Shown here in pieces: positions 17,778 to 26,987 of a stretch of DNA of 64,000 bases. Under the pieces are notes generated by a model, which worked only from the letters and a program-made list of their open reading frames with translations, ran no database searches and was not told where the DNA came from. Location of the stretch: NCBI GenBank assembly GCA_013151255.1, contig JAADIQ010000098.1, forward strand, positions 1-64,000, written 5' to 3'. The first letter of the stretch is position 1; every line of letters starts with the position of its first letter. Made by a program: the position numbers and the translations under genes. This stretch comes from Alphaproteobacteria bacterium (lineage in GTDB: Bacteria > Pseudomonadota > Alphaproteobacteria > Caulobacterales > Parvularculaceae).

Positions 17778-18902
17778 ATGGCCATGAAAAGTTTTTCTCC
17801 GCCCACCATACGTCTTATGGGCCCCGGCCCGTCAAAGGTGAGCGAGCGTGTGCTGGCCGCTATGGCGCGCCCGACGATTGGACATTTGGATCCGGAATTC
17901 ATCCGCCTGATGGATGAGATCGGGAGCCTTCTGCGCACTGCGATGCGGACGGAAAACGATCTGACATTTCCGGTTTCTGCGCCTGGCTCTGCGGGCATGG
18001 AAACCTGCCTGGTCAACCTCCTGGAGCCGGGCGACACAGCGGTTGTTTGTATAAACGGTGTCTTTGGCGGACGGATGAAAGAGGTTGTAGAACGCGCTGG
18101 CGCAACGGCGGTGGTCGTCAATGATGAATGGGGCGCGCCTGTAACACCAGACAAAGTGGAAGCTGCTCTCCAGGAAAATCCGCAAAGCAAGTTAGTCGCT
18201 TTCGTTCATGCTGAAACGTCAACCGGCGCCCTGTCGGATGCGCAACAAATTTGCCGTATTGCAAAAAATCACGGAGTGCTCGTCGTGGTCGACGCCGTTA
18301 CCTCTTTGGCAGGCGTGCCGTTGGAAGTCGATCGCTGGGGTATAGATGCGGTTTATTCCGGAAGCCAGAAATGTCTTTCCTGCCCGCCGGGTCTGTCGCC
18401 GGTCAGTTTGAATAAAGCTGCTTTGGCATGTGTTGAGGCGAGAAAAACGCCGGTTCAGAGTTGGTTTCTCGATCTGTCGCTTGTCGCGGCCTACTGGCAG
18501 GGAGATGGCGCCCGCGCTTATCACCACACCGCCCCGGTCAACGCCATGTACGCCTTGCATGAAAGCCTTATCGCATTGCATGAGGAAGGCCTGGAAGCAT
18601 CATGGGCGCGGCATGAACGAGAAAGCGGGGTCTTGCAGGAAGGCCTTTCAAACCTTGGGTTTGAGTTTCTTGTAGATAAAAAATACCGGCTGCCGCAATT
18701 GCTGAGCATTCGAATTCCTGAATTTGTGGACGATGAAGCGCAAATACGCCGCCATTTTCGCAATGCTTTTTCGCTTGAAATTGGCGCGGGCTTAGGCCCC
18801 CTTGCGGGCAAGGTTTGGCGCATTGGCCTGATGGGCGCCGGCGCCAATCGAGACAATATCGACGCTTGCCTTAGCGCCCTCGCTTCAATTTTTGAGACCT
18901 GA
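17778..18902 (+). CDS. Class V aminotransferase (alanine/serine-glyoxylate type)
   Basis: This PLP enzyme is predicted to transfer an amino group from serine or alanine to glyoxylate. The N-terminus has the family signature RLMGPGPSKVSERVLAAMAR followed by TIGHLDPEF. The PLP lysine is in YSGSQKCLSCPPGLSPVSLN, with the upstream aspartate in VLVVVDAVTSLAGVPLEVDR. HHTAPVNAMYALHE is another family mark. The start is taken at the ATG at 17778 (MAMKSFSPPT), about 370 residues, instead of the upstream 17730 codon. It is monocistronic and converges on a TonB receptor. Photorespiratory-type or serine-cycle roles cannot be told apart. Confidence 0.87.
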   Translation: MAMKSFSPPTIRLMGPGPSKVSERVLAAMARPTIGHLDPEFIRLMDEIGSLLRTAMRTENDLTFPVSAPGSAGMETCLVNLLEPGDTAVVCINGVFGGRMKEVVERAGATAVVVNDEWGAPVTPDKVEAALQENPQSKLVAFVHAETSTGALSDAQQICRIAKNHGVLVVVDAVTSLAGVPLEVDRWGIDAVYSGSQKCLSCPPGLSPVSLNKAALACVEARKTPVQSWFLDLSLVAAYWQGDGARAYHHTAPVNAMYALHESLIALHEEGLEASWARHERESGVLQEGLSNLGFEFLVDKKYRLPQLLSIRIPEFVDDEAQIRRHFRNAFSLEIGAGLGPLAGKVWRIGLMGAGANRDNIDACLSALASIFET

Positions 18903-19014
18903 CAGAGGGGTTTAGCGCCGCAACGCGGTTTGCCTTTTTCTCCTCAGCTAGGTTTGCTCCGGAAACGCTTCGCAGGCTCGCATCGGTGATAATTATTATT
19001 CTACCTGTGAGCGA

Positions 19015-19032
19015 TGCGGGACCGTTCCCGCA
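19015..19032. terminator. Hairpin between convergent genes
   Basis: A perfect 7-bp stem, TGCGGGA with TCCCGCA, has a 4-base loop and lies midway between the convergent aminotransferase and TonB receptor ends. No T-run follows on either strand, so it is at best a weak or factor-assisted terminator. Confidence 0.35.
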
Positions 19033-19077
19033 CGCCGTTGCGCTTGAAGTGAGGGAGGCGCCGCCTTCGCTCTCTCG

Positions 19078-21306
19078 CTATTTACCGAAACTAACTTTCA
19101 ACTCTACGCCATATTTGCGCGGCTGGTTGAAGTATCCGTTCAAAGAAATCGTTTGCAGCCGATAGACTTCATTGGTCAGGTTTTTGCCAAAGGCGCTAAG
19201 TTGCCAGCCATCGCCGCGCACCCCAAGGCGCGCATCGACAAGAAAGAAATCATCAAGCTCACGGCCTGTCGCTGACGTCGTTCCGCCAGAAGCATTCTCA
19301 AAGCCGCCGCCTTCTGTTTGCAAGCTACCGCCCATAAACCAGTCAACCGAGTCTGCAAGCGGCGCAAAATAAAACGCATTTGCCTGGATCACATAGTCTC
19401 GCGTTCGATTGACGCGCGCGCCCGATAGATCAATCGTTTCAATAACCGGGCCGCCTCCACTGGTGGTAATCAGCGAGCCATCGGAAAAATCGCCCCGGGT
19501 CGTCGCCGCACTGGCGCCCCAACGAAGTCGCCCCGGCCCAGCGTCAAACGCACCAGAAACATCGGCTTCAAACCCAAAAATATTGGTGTTTCCGACATTT
19601 TGAAGAGCTGTCGTCGTTGTGGTTGTGTCCAGCGTAGATACAGCCTGCACATCTTTGGTAACTACGTAAAAACCGGTGAAACCAAATCGCACCCCGCCTT
19701 GCGTGGCGCCCTTCCAGCCGGCCTCAAAAGAATACGCAGCCTCAGGATCGTAAGGAATAAACTGAGTATTACTTACATCAAGACCGGTATTGAAGCCGCC
19801 AGGCCGGTAGCCGCTTGCTGCGCGCAGATAAATTATCTGATTATCCGAAACACTATAGTTGAGCGTTGCGGCGGGCAAGAACCGTGTCCAGCTTTCCTCC
19901 AAGTCACCTGTGGCAAGTATTATTGAGCCGCTTTGATTGCGCGTAAAATTAAAATCCTTATTGTCATTTTGAACGCGCGCTTCCAATGTCAGTGACGTAG
20001 ATTGCGCAAGGCCAAACTCAACCAATCCGAAACCAGAAACCGATCTCAGTTTTTCAACAAACATATCTTGCCGAGTTGCAAGCGCTGCGAGCCCGCCCAG
20101 CCCTGAAGTCCCTCCGTTTGTGGTAACGACATCATCATTTGAACTTAGGAAGTCAGCGCCAATCAGCCAGGTGACCCCTGAGCCAGACTTTGACGCCAAG
20201 CGAATTTCGCCAACAAAGCGTTGATAATCTTCCGTCTGTGCGGCGGTGAGGTCCGTGGTGACACCGCCTACGTCAATGCCTTGAAAACCAATGAAGCTGT
20301 CGAGGTCTTCGTTAAAGCGGTTTCCATCCCTTTGTTTGTAGGAAAATATCGCTGTGAAATCACCGATAGCGAGATCGGAAGTCAAATCTGCAAACACCGC
20401 CGTAGAGTCGATCTCCACAACACCGATACGGCTGTCGTTGGTCTGATAGGGACCAGGGTCGGCGTCTCCGGTTTGCCCGGCTGCATTTCTGCCGGTGAAG
20501 CGTTGGCCGAGCGCACTAAAGCCGGGCGCTGTACTATCGTAATACTCGACAAGGACATTCGCAGTCGTGGACGGTGACAGGTCCGCACGCAGCGCGCCTC
20601 GCAGGCCAAGATAATCTCTTTGATCGACGGCGTCGCCAGTGTTGACATCGGTAATGAAGCCATCGTTTTGATCAATATAAAAAGCGCCTAGCCGTGCGGC
20701 TACGTTTTCACCCAGTGGCGCATTAACTATTCCGGATACTGAGTATCGTTCGGCGCTTTCATACCCTGCTTTTATTTCTGCCGTCGTTTCATCGGTAGGC
20801 TTCTTGCTGATGACGTTGATTGCGCCGCCCACGGCATTACGACCGTACAATGCGCCTTGAGGTCCGCGATATGTTTGAACATTATCAAGGTCAAAGAAAT
20901 CTAGTCGATTGAACGACCGCCCGCCAAACCCGCCGCCTGCGATATAAACGCCGTTGCGATAGATGCCTGTTGAGGATTCAGAAAACCCTTGGCGCCCGCC
21001 GCCCTGACCGCGAATTGAAATGTCGGATAGATATTCCGGCCCGCCATTCACCAAAATTGCATTGGGAATTTGTCGAATGTAGTCGGCGATCCCATCGAGC
21101 GCCAAGAGATCGGCGTCTTCACCTCGCAACACGCTGATGCTTGAGGGAACATCTTCAAGCGATTCTTCTTTTTTTCGGGCCGTGACAAGAATTGTATCTC
21201 GCGCATCGACGGCGTCTGCGTCTTCTTGCGCCATGGCGCCAGGAACTACAGCGCCGGACCCCAACGCTGAAATAATCGCTGCCGTGGTAAGTAATTTATG
21301 GTTCAT
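19078..21306 (-). CDS. TonB-dependent outer-membrane receptor
   Basis: This is a 742-residue active-transport barrel. It has a signal peptide with cleavage near GAMAQE (about residue 27), then a TonB box DTILVTARKKEESLEDVPSS, a plug domain including YGRNAVGGAINVISKKPT, and about 22 barrel strands ending in a typical terminal strand YGVELKVSFGK. The start ATG has a GAGGAAG site upstream. The ligand is unknown. The promoter holds an ATTGTAGACAAT palindrome at 21381, the same motif found before the two serine hydrolases at 29-31 kb, and a GntR gene is divergently placed, so repression by that regulator is likely. Confidence 0.92.
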   Translation of the reverse strand: MNHKLLTTAAIISALGSGAVVPGAMAQEDADAVDARDTILVTARKKEESLEDVPSSISVLRGEDADLLALDGIADYIRQIPNAILVNGGPEYLSDISIRGQGGGRQGFSESSTGIYRNGVYIAGGGFGGRSFNRLDFFDLDNVQTYRGPQGALYGRNAVGGAINVISKKPTDETTAEIKAGYESAERYSVSGIVNAPLGENVAARLGAFYIDQNDGFITDVNTGDAVDQRDYLGLRGALRADLSPSTTANVLVEYYDSTAPGFSALGQRFTGRNAAGQTGDADPGPYQTNDSRIGVVEIDSTAVFADLTSDLAIGDFTAIFSYKQRDGNRFNEDLDSFIGFQGIDVGGVTTDLTAAQTEDYQRFVGEIRLASKSGSGVTWLIGADFLSSNDDVVTTNGGTSGLGGLAALATRQDMFVEKLRSVSGFGLVEFGLAQSTSLTLEARVQNDNKDFNFTRNQSGSIILATGDLEESWTRFLPAATLNYSVSDNQIIYLRAASGYRPGGFNTGLDVSNTQFIPYDPEAAYSFEAGWKGATQGGVRFGFTGFYVVTKDVQAVSTLDTTTTTTALQNVGNTNIFGFEADVSGAFDAGPGRLRWGASAATTRGDFSDGSLITTSGGGPVIETIDLSGARVNRTRDYVIQANAFYFAPLADSVDWFMGGSLQTEGGGFENASGGTTSATGRELDDFFLVDARLGVRGDGWQLSAFGKNLTNEVYRLQTISLNGYFNQPRKYGVELKVSFGK

Positions 21307-21625
21307 GTCTTCCTCCCAGAATTATGATTGGTCAGGCGGTTTTCAAAACGCTAGGCATGGGAGAGGCTCTTGTCCACACTATTGTAGACAATTCTGTAAG
21401 CAAACACGCATAATTTTAATCATGTGGCAATTTTCACACGATCCTCGCCGCGTTCTCTAGTGAAACCTGCTAACTGAGGCGAGCATGCGGCTGTTTTCAT
21501 GAATCTGCCGGCTAAAAAAGGGCAATAAGGCGCGCATTCTTTTTGAATAGCGGCGGAGAAATTGAAGGTTTCTATTTGGAATGACAATGTTGTATGCAGG
21601 ATTGCCAACAAAAGGAACGAGACCT
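21307..21625. other. Divergent promoter region of TonB receptor and GntR regulator
   Basis: This 319-base gap separates the minus-strand receptor from the plus-strand GntR gene. It holds the receptor's GAGGAAG ribosome site, the palindrome at 21381-21392, and an AAAGGA ribosome site before the GntR ATG at 21626. The small ORFs listed here have no coding character. Confidence 0.6.
21381..21392. promoter_or_regulatory. Candidate GntR operator ATTGTAGACAAT
   Basis: This is a 12-bp palindrome with 5-bp perfect arms (ATTGT / ACAAT) around AG, placed 75-86 bases upstream of the TonB receptor ATG. It matches the TNGT-N-ACNA pattern of FadR-type GntR operators. Matching palindromes occur at 30273 and 31703-31729. 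Confidence 0.6.
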
Positions 21626-22279
21626 ATGCCGCAACCTGCAGCAAAACGACTTACGTCGGACGATATTGTGTTTGAGATGATCAAGCTGTTGCAGAAGAAG
21701 GTGTATCAACCTGGCGACCGGCTACGCGAACAGGAGCTCGCCACCAGGTTTGGCGTGAGCCGCGGTCCCATTCGTGAAGCCTTGCGCGCGCTGGAAGCAA
21801 AATCACTGATCAAAATAGAGCCGATGCGCGGCGCCTCCGTAACCAGGCTGAGTGACAAAGACGCAATAGAAAGCGTTGAAATTAGCGCCACTCTGTTTGG
21901 CTTGGCTGCGAATAAGGCGGCCGGGTGTGAACAACATTTCATTACAAAACTGCGAACGCAATTGAAAACGCTAAATGACATGGTCAATCAAGACACCTCT
22001 GCGAAAGCTTTTTTTCTGCAGACCATCAAAATGGGCATGATCGTCGTAAAAGCTGCGGGCAGCGATCGATTGGCGGCATTGCTCTCGGATATCCGCATCG
22101 GCGCCCCCGATCTGTTCGGCCCTTTTGGCTTTACGTCATCAACGTTGCGCAAAAAAGCAGCGACGAAATGGGCGCGAATGATAGATGCAATCGAATCTAA
22201 TGATGTGGATGCGGCGGAAAGAATCGCGCGCGAGCTCAACATGGATTCGCTAAAAGCCGCTCTTGAAATTGTCGGGTGA
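21626..22279 (+). CDS. GntR family transcriptional regulator, FadR type
   Basis: This is a roughly 217-residue DNA-binding repressor. The winged-helix part holds QPGDRLREQELATRFGVSRG then PIREALRALEAKSLIKIEPM, a clear GntR helix-turn-helix with the FadR-subfamily SRGPIREAL. The C-terminal all-helical domain is degenerate compared with FCD: the usual metal-binding D/H-x3-H pattern is not obvious. I start at the ATG at 21626 (MPQPAAKRLT) because AAAGGA precedes it; the track start is 45 bases earlier. It is divergent from a TonB receptor and probably controls it together with the serine hydrolases at 29-31 kb through ATTGTNNACAAT sites. Confidence 0.88.
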   Translation: MPQPAAKRLTSDDIVFEMIKLLQKKVYQPGDRLREQELATRFGVSRGPIREALRALEAKSLIKIEPMRGASVTRLSDKDAIESVEISATLFGLAANKAAGCEQHFITKLRTQLKTLNDMVNQDTSAKAFFLQTIKMGMIVVKAAGSDRLAALLSDIRIGAPDLFGPFGFTSSTLRKKAATKWARMIDAIESNDVDAAERIARELNMDSLKAALEIVG

Positions 22280-22419
22280 ACACGCAGGATGCTTTTGAGG
22301 ACTGGCGCCATTTTGTGTGTGGCGCAAATAATGTGCAACGCCCCTCGCGCTGCCAGCAAAGCGGTCAAACTATAATTGGCGCAAGCAAATGCGATCGCCG
22401 ATAACCAGGGGAGGCTCGG

Positions 22420-23991
22420 TTAATCGTTCTTTGGCGCTTGTGTCGATTGTTGTCGATCATAGAGGTTACGCCAATCTTCTGGCGGAAGCGGTAGCTGGCG
22501 GCTGTCCTTTTGTCGCGCAGGCTCAAACGCCGGACGCGGCTTGTCGGAGCGGACCTGTTCGAGCCAGAAGACGCCATCATATTCGCCGCTATTGCCACGC
22601 GTTGCAACGAAATCGATATCGCCATCGCCATCCATATCGTGCGGAATGAATTCGTCATACATGCCTCTTATCCGTCGCGAGATATCATGGCGAATCCATT
22701 CATTATACGGATTACCTGTATTTTGAAACCAGGTGATGCGGCCAACAGAAGAGGCGGCGGTAACGTCTGGATCGTCGTGATCACGCGCGGCGCCGGAATA
22801 TCCGCCGTCAAGCACATTCAGACCGGAATAGCCGCCAGCCATCACATCCAGGTCGCCATCATTGTCGATATCGGCAACGGCGAATCCAACGATTACATCC
22901 GGCATAACATCGCCAATTGTGAAGAACCGCCAAGGGTCTGAAAGACGGGCCGGCTGCCTTAGCCAGCCCAAGGAAACGACGAGCTCGTCAGTTCCATCTT
23001 CGACGATCACCATCACAAGATCAGTGCGCGCGTCGGCGTCCAAGTCAGCGTCCGCAGCATGAAACACATTTGTGCGTCCGCGCCATCCGGGCGGCATGTC
23101 CGCCCCGGGCGCTATTTCGATTGGTTCTACCGCCCACCCGCGCGCGCGTCGATCCGCCCGATCACTTTGTACGAGTAGCAGCGCCTTGTAGGTCAATCGT
23201 GATCCAGTTAAAATATCGACATCGCCGTCACGATCAATATCGATGGGCATTGCCGTATTCGGCACGCCAGCATCCCATAGTTTCATTTCCACCCATGAGC
23301 TTTGGTCAAGCGGATCACTGGTGATTTTGAAAACGGACAATACGCCGCTGCGGGCCTCTCCCGCGCTTACATCGATGACGTCAACGCCGCCCTTATTCGC
23401 AGCCAGAACTTCCGGCATGCCGTCGCCGTCCAGATCCGACATGAACACACGAAGCCATGACCCCCGGTTTTTAGTAATCGACGGAATTATGCGCGCCCAG
23501 ACGCCCCGGCGAATCTGGCGGCCGGGATTTTGTAGGTAGATGAGGTGACCGCGCTCGCAAGCAGCGACAATGTCAATCCAGCCATCGCGATTGAGATCGC
23601 CGAGTGCAACGTCCTCAATGGCGTTGACCTCTTCACCAAAGGCAACGGTGGTAAGAACCCATTCGTTCGGGTCATCCGTACCAAAAGCAATACGCAAATG
23701 ATCTGAATCCTCGTGAACGGATATGATATCAATATACCCATCGGCATCCAAATCCGCGAGCTTTAGCCCGTCGCCGCCGCGTATTGGAACGCCGCCATTG
23801 ATGTCTTCACCATCAATGAGATGCTCCGTCCAGGAAATATACGCGCCGTCGGGCGTTTGCGCTTGGGTCGGCGTCGAGGCGATGTTTTGCTGTGCAGGAG
23901 CGAGGCTTAATTTCTGGCTGCATCCGGACGCAATCATAAGCACAACGAATGTGATCAGGAAAAGGGGGATAGCAGAACATCCAGACTTCAT
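22420..23991 (-). CDS. FG-GAP/VCBS repeat lipoprotein
   Basis: This 523-residue secreted lipoprotein has a type II signal with lipobox MIASGC (MKSGCSAIPLFLITFVVLMI precedes it). The rest forms a seven-bladed integrin-alpha-like propeller: calcium-binding DxDxDG loops recur as DLDADGYIDI, DLNRDGWIDI, DLDGDGMPEV, DIDRDGDVDI, DADLDADART, DIDNDGDLDV and DMDGDGDIDF. I start at the ATG at 23991, which begins the signal peptide; the track uses a TTG 11 codons upstream. It is divergent from the DUF3604 gene across a 32-bp dyad, which suggests joint control. It has no catalytic motif and may bind carbohydrate or another exported protein. Confidence 0.85.
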   Translation of the reverse strand: MKSGCSAIPLFLITFVVLMIASGCSQKLSLAPAQQNIASTPTQAQTPDGAYISWTEHLIDGEDINGGVPIRGGDGLKLADLDADGYIDIISVHEDSDHLRIAFGTDDPNEWVLTTVAFGEEVNAIEDVALGDLNRDGWIDIVAACERGHLIYLQNPGRQIRRGVWARIIPSITKNRGSWLRVFMSDLDGDGMPEVLAANKGGVDVIDVSAGEARSGVLSVFKITSDPLDQSSWVEMKLWDAGVPNTAMPIDIDRDGDVDILTGSRLTYKALLLVQSDRADRRARGWAVEPIEIAPGADMPPGWRGRTNVFHAADADLDADARTDLVMVIVEDGTDELVVSLGWLRQPARLSDPWRFFTIGDVMPDVIVGFAVADIDNDGDLDVMAGGYSGLNVLDGGYSGAARDHDDPDVTAASSVGRITWFQNTGNPYNEWIRHDISRRIRGMYDEFIPHDMDGDGDIDFVATRGNSGEYDGVFWLEQVRSDKPRPAFEPARQKDSRQLPLPPEDWRNLYDRQQSTQAPKND

Positions 23992-24086
23992 AAAAGCCGT
24001 ACTGTTTTTAGAGCCGCCAACCAACGACTACGCGTTTTCATAGTTTGTATTCCTGCAAGCGCAAAAGACATAGAAATGCCTTGTTA

Positions 24087-24118
24087 TTATAGAAGATACG
24101 ATATAGTATCACCTATAA
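24087..24118. promoter_or_regulatory. 32-bp dyad operator between FG-GAP and DUF3604 genes
   Basis: The inner arms GATAC (24095-24099) and GTATC (24106-24110) flank GATATA. The outer arms TTATAG (24087-24092) and CTATAA (24113-24118) add a second pair at equal 2-base offsets, so 11 of 13 positions per arm pair. It lies between two divergent genes. A TetR-family gene downstream (26176) is the natural candidate to bind it, because TetR operators of this size are common; this link is inference. Confidence 0.65.
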
Positions 24119-24233
24119 TCGCGGCCGACAACAAGAATTAAGACGTTTGGCGCGCTCCAAATTTTTGACAGGCCGTTTGCGCCGGCAACGCTAACGAAAA
24201 CCGCATCGAAGCAAGTAAGGACACCATTTAGCG

Positions 24234-26114
24234 ATGGCTCAATGTGACGGTTCAAAAATTTTAACAACACCGACAAGAATTTTCGCCGCTGCCGTGGCGC
24301 TTGCTCTCGCTTTAGCCGGGCTGAGCATCACAAGCCGTGCTCACGCTCAGGAAATGCAGCTTTATTGGGGCGACACCCATGTGCATACGAATTATTCTTT
24401 CGATGCTTATCTGTTTGGAAACAAAACCGCCGACCCAGACACAGCATACAGGTTCGCAAGGGGTGCGCCGGTTTTGCATCCGGCAACCAGGGTGCGGATC
24501 CAGTTAGATCGCCCCCTCGATTTTTTGACTGTAGCCGATCATGCCGAAGCGCTTGGCGTTATCAGACGCCTGGACGCCCGCGACAAAAGAATACTCGAAA
24601 CTCGGTTTGCCAAAGAAAACAAAGCGGCGTTTGCTTCAAATAACGGCTTGGAAATTTTTCGCCGCCTTGCGCAAGGGCTTAGCAAAGGCGAAAACCATGA
24701 TTTATATTCGGAGTTGCAAACCCCTGAAATTCTGGCGCCAGCGTGGAATGACGTGATTACCGCCGCTGACCGAAATAATCGGCCAGGTGAGTTTACCGCC
24801 TTGATTGGTTGGGAATGGAGCTCTGCGCCAGGCAATGCGAATTTACACAGAGTCGTCGTAAGCGACGCCAATGCGAGCACTGCATCGAACTTTCTACCCT
24901 TTTCTGCGATTGATAGCCAAGACCCTGAAGCGCTGTGGAGGTTTCTATCGGATACTGCATCCGAATTTGGCGTCAATTTTGTTTCTATACCTCATAATTC
25001 AAATTTATCGCGCGGCCTCGCCTTTGCTATTGAAGATGTCAACGGTCAACCGATTACAGCAGATTATGCGCGCAGGCGGATGATGTGGGAAAGAGTGGTT
25101 GAGGTCACTCAAACTAAGGGCGATTCCGAAACACATCCTGTTTTGTCTCCAACCGATGAGTTTGCCAATTTTGAATTCTATCCATTTCTAGTCTCTGGCG
25201 GTCAATATGGTGATGACGAAGAAATCAGCGGCGGAAGTTATGCTCGCTCAGCGCTAAAGCGCGGCTTGGCGATTCAAGGAGAGACTGGCGAAAACCCGTT
25301 TCAATTTGGCATGATCGGTTCAACCGACGTCCATACCGGCCTTTCTACAACTGGCGAACGCGAATTTGCCGGCAAGCTGCCAATGATGGCGACGCCTGAG
25401 GCGCGATTAGATCGAAAAAAGAACCTCGGTGATGACAGGGTCAATACGTGGGACATGGGGGCTCAAGGCCTTGCGGCTGTCTGGGCGGAAGAAAATACGC
25501 GGCAATCGATCATCAACGCGTTCCGACGGCGTGAGGTTTATGCGACGACGGGTTCAAGAATTATGTTGCGGGTGTTTGCGGGGGCATCGCTCAGCCCACG
25601 AATAATCAAGTCTCGAAACTGGATAGAAAAAGCCCGCTCAAAAGGAGTGCCGATGGGCGGAGAGCTTTTTGGCGGCGACACTGAAAAACCCCCAACGTTC
25701 CTCATTCAAGCCGTAAAAGACCCGCGCAGCGCCAGCCTTGACCGCGTGCAAGTGATCAAGGGGTGGCTGGATTCCTCTGGCGAAATGCATGAACAGGTCT
25801 TCAATGTCGCCCTGTCCGGTGATCGTATCATAGCCGCTGATGGCTCAGCGCCGGCATTGCTCGACACAGTCAACCGTGAAAATGCAAGTTATGACGCCGC
25901 TTCCGGCAATACAGAGTTTCTCGTTGCCTGGACCGATCCTGTCTTTAGAGCTGATGAACCAGCCTTCTATTATGTGCGCGTTCTTGAAGCGCCAACGCCG
26001 CGTCATTCCCTCTACGACCAGGTAGCGCTGCAAGAAACCATTCCAGGAAATGTGACGCTGACCCTGCAGGAGCGCGCTTACAGTTCTCCCATCTGGTACA
26101 CGCCCGCCCAATAA
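24234..26114 (+). CDS. DUF3604 secreted protein, PHP-like metallo-phosphoesterase fold
   Basis: This 626-residue exported protein has a signal peptide ending SRAHA-QE (about residue 38). The DUF3604 hallmark follows at once: LYWGDTHVHTNYSFDAYLFG, with the metal-binding WGDxHxH. Further conserved metal-site segments are FLTVADHAEALGV, VSIPHNSNLSRG and IGSTDVHTGLS, giving the His/Asp pattern expected of a PHP-type fold. Proteins of this family are widespread in marine bacteria, with no established substrate that I know of. It is followed by tetR, a parvulin and a HupE/UreJ gene on the same strand, and shares its promoter region with an FG-GAP lipoprotein. Confidence 0.9.
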   Translation: MAQCDGSKILTTPTRIFAAAVALALALAGLSITSRAHAQEMQLYWGDTHVHTNYSFDAYLFGNKTADPDTAYRFARGAPVLHPATRVRIQLDRPLDFLTVADHAEALGVIRRLDARDKRILETRFAKENKAAFASNNGLEIFRRLAQGLSKGENHDLYSELQTPEILAPAWNDVITAADRNNRPGEFTALIGWEWSSAPGNANLHRVVVSDANASTASNFLPFSAIDSQDPEALWRFLSDTASEFGVNFVSIPHNSNLSRGLAFAIEDVNGQPITADYARRRMMWERVVEVTQTKGDSETHPVLSPTDEFANFEFYPFLVSGGQYGDDEEISGGSYARSALKRGLAIQGETGENPFQFGMIGSTDVHTGLSTTGEREFAGKLPMMATPEARLDRKKNLGDDRVNTWDMGAQGLAAVWAEENTRQSIINAFRRREVYATTGSRIMLRVFAGASLSPRIIKSRNWIEKARSKGVPMGGELFGGDTEKPPTFLIQAVKDPRSASLDRVQVIKGWLDSSGEMHEQVFNVALSGDRIIAADGSAPALLDTVNRENASYDAASGNTEFLVAWTDPVFRADEPAFYYVRVLEAPTPRHSLYDQVALQETIPGNVTLTLQERAYSSPIWYTPAQ

Positions 26115-26175
26115 GAGCTTAAATTACTCGACATTTTATTCTGGACAACCGGAACGAAATCAAAAACGAAGCATA

Positions 26176-26853
26176 ATGTCAAAAAACAATAACACGGTAA
26201 CGAAGACGCCTGACGTTGAAACAGTGGATGGCCGCACGACGCGTTATGCCTCTCATAGAATACAACGTCGGGAGGCTCTGCTTGAGCAAACAACTGTGCT
26301 CTTGGCGAAATATGGGTTGCGCGCTTTAACGATCGACGACATCGTTGAAAGGCTGGATATAGCCAAGCCTGCTCTTTATCGCTATTTCAGTTCGAAAGAA
26401 GATCTGATCCGGGCTACGCTGACCCGCGCCCGAGAAGATCTTGTGGAGGCGGATATGGCGGCTGACAATAGTGATTGGCGGCTGCAATTGCTCGGCGCCA
26501 TTCGTTTCATCGCCGTCCGACCCGAGGCTTTTATAGTCTTATACCGGCACGCCGCTAATGATCCGGAATACCACTCGTATTTCAAGGCATACTTCGATCA
26601 AGCGTCGGAACTCACGTTGGAACGTCTTGTCAGGTTTTCTGCAAATAGTCCGGACACGCCAGTTAGCTTCGATTTTTGCGCACGCGCGCTCGTATCATTT
26701 ATTTTCAGCGCAACACTAACATGGATTGAAGATGGGGCTTGGGAAATCAAGGCGTTTCACAAATGGCTTGTGCTTTCAGCGGTCGCACTTACCGAAAGCT
26801 GGGCGGTGTTCACATTCGAATCCGCCGCTGAAGAAGAAAATTTCGGCCAGTAA
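26176..26853 (+). CDS. TetR family transcriptional regulator
   Basis: This 225-residue regulator has the N-terminal TetR fold: RREALLEQTTVLLAKYGLRA then LTIDDIVERLDIAKPALYRY FSSKEDLIRA, with the recognition helix near residues 60-68. The C-terminal ligand domain is not assignable to a known inducer class. It lies 61 bases after the DUF3604 gene and 134 bases before the parvulin gene. The likely target is the 32-bp dyad at 24087-24118. No such dyad was seen directly upstream of this gene, so it may be co-transcribed with the DUF3604 gene. Confidence 0.9.
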   Translation: MSKNNNTVTKTPDVETVDGRTTRYASHRIQRREALLEQTTVLLAKYGLRALTIDDIVERLDIAKPALYRYFSSKEDLIRATLTRAREDLVEADMAADNSDWRLQLLGAIRFIAVRPEAFIVLYRHAANDPEYHSYFKAYFDQASELTLERLVRFSANSPDTPVSFDFCARALVSFIFSATLTWIEDGAWEIKAFHKWLVLSAVALTESWAVFTFESAAEEENFGQ

Positions 26854-26987
26854 CCTCGACATTCAGATAGCTTGCACGCCGTGACCCAACCCGCCCAAGA
26901 GCATTGCCGTGCTGAGCCCTTAATTTGGGCCCGAAAAAAATTTACCGCCGCAACCGCAACGGCATCAGTCTGTTTGAGGACAAGCAT

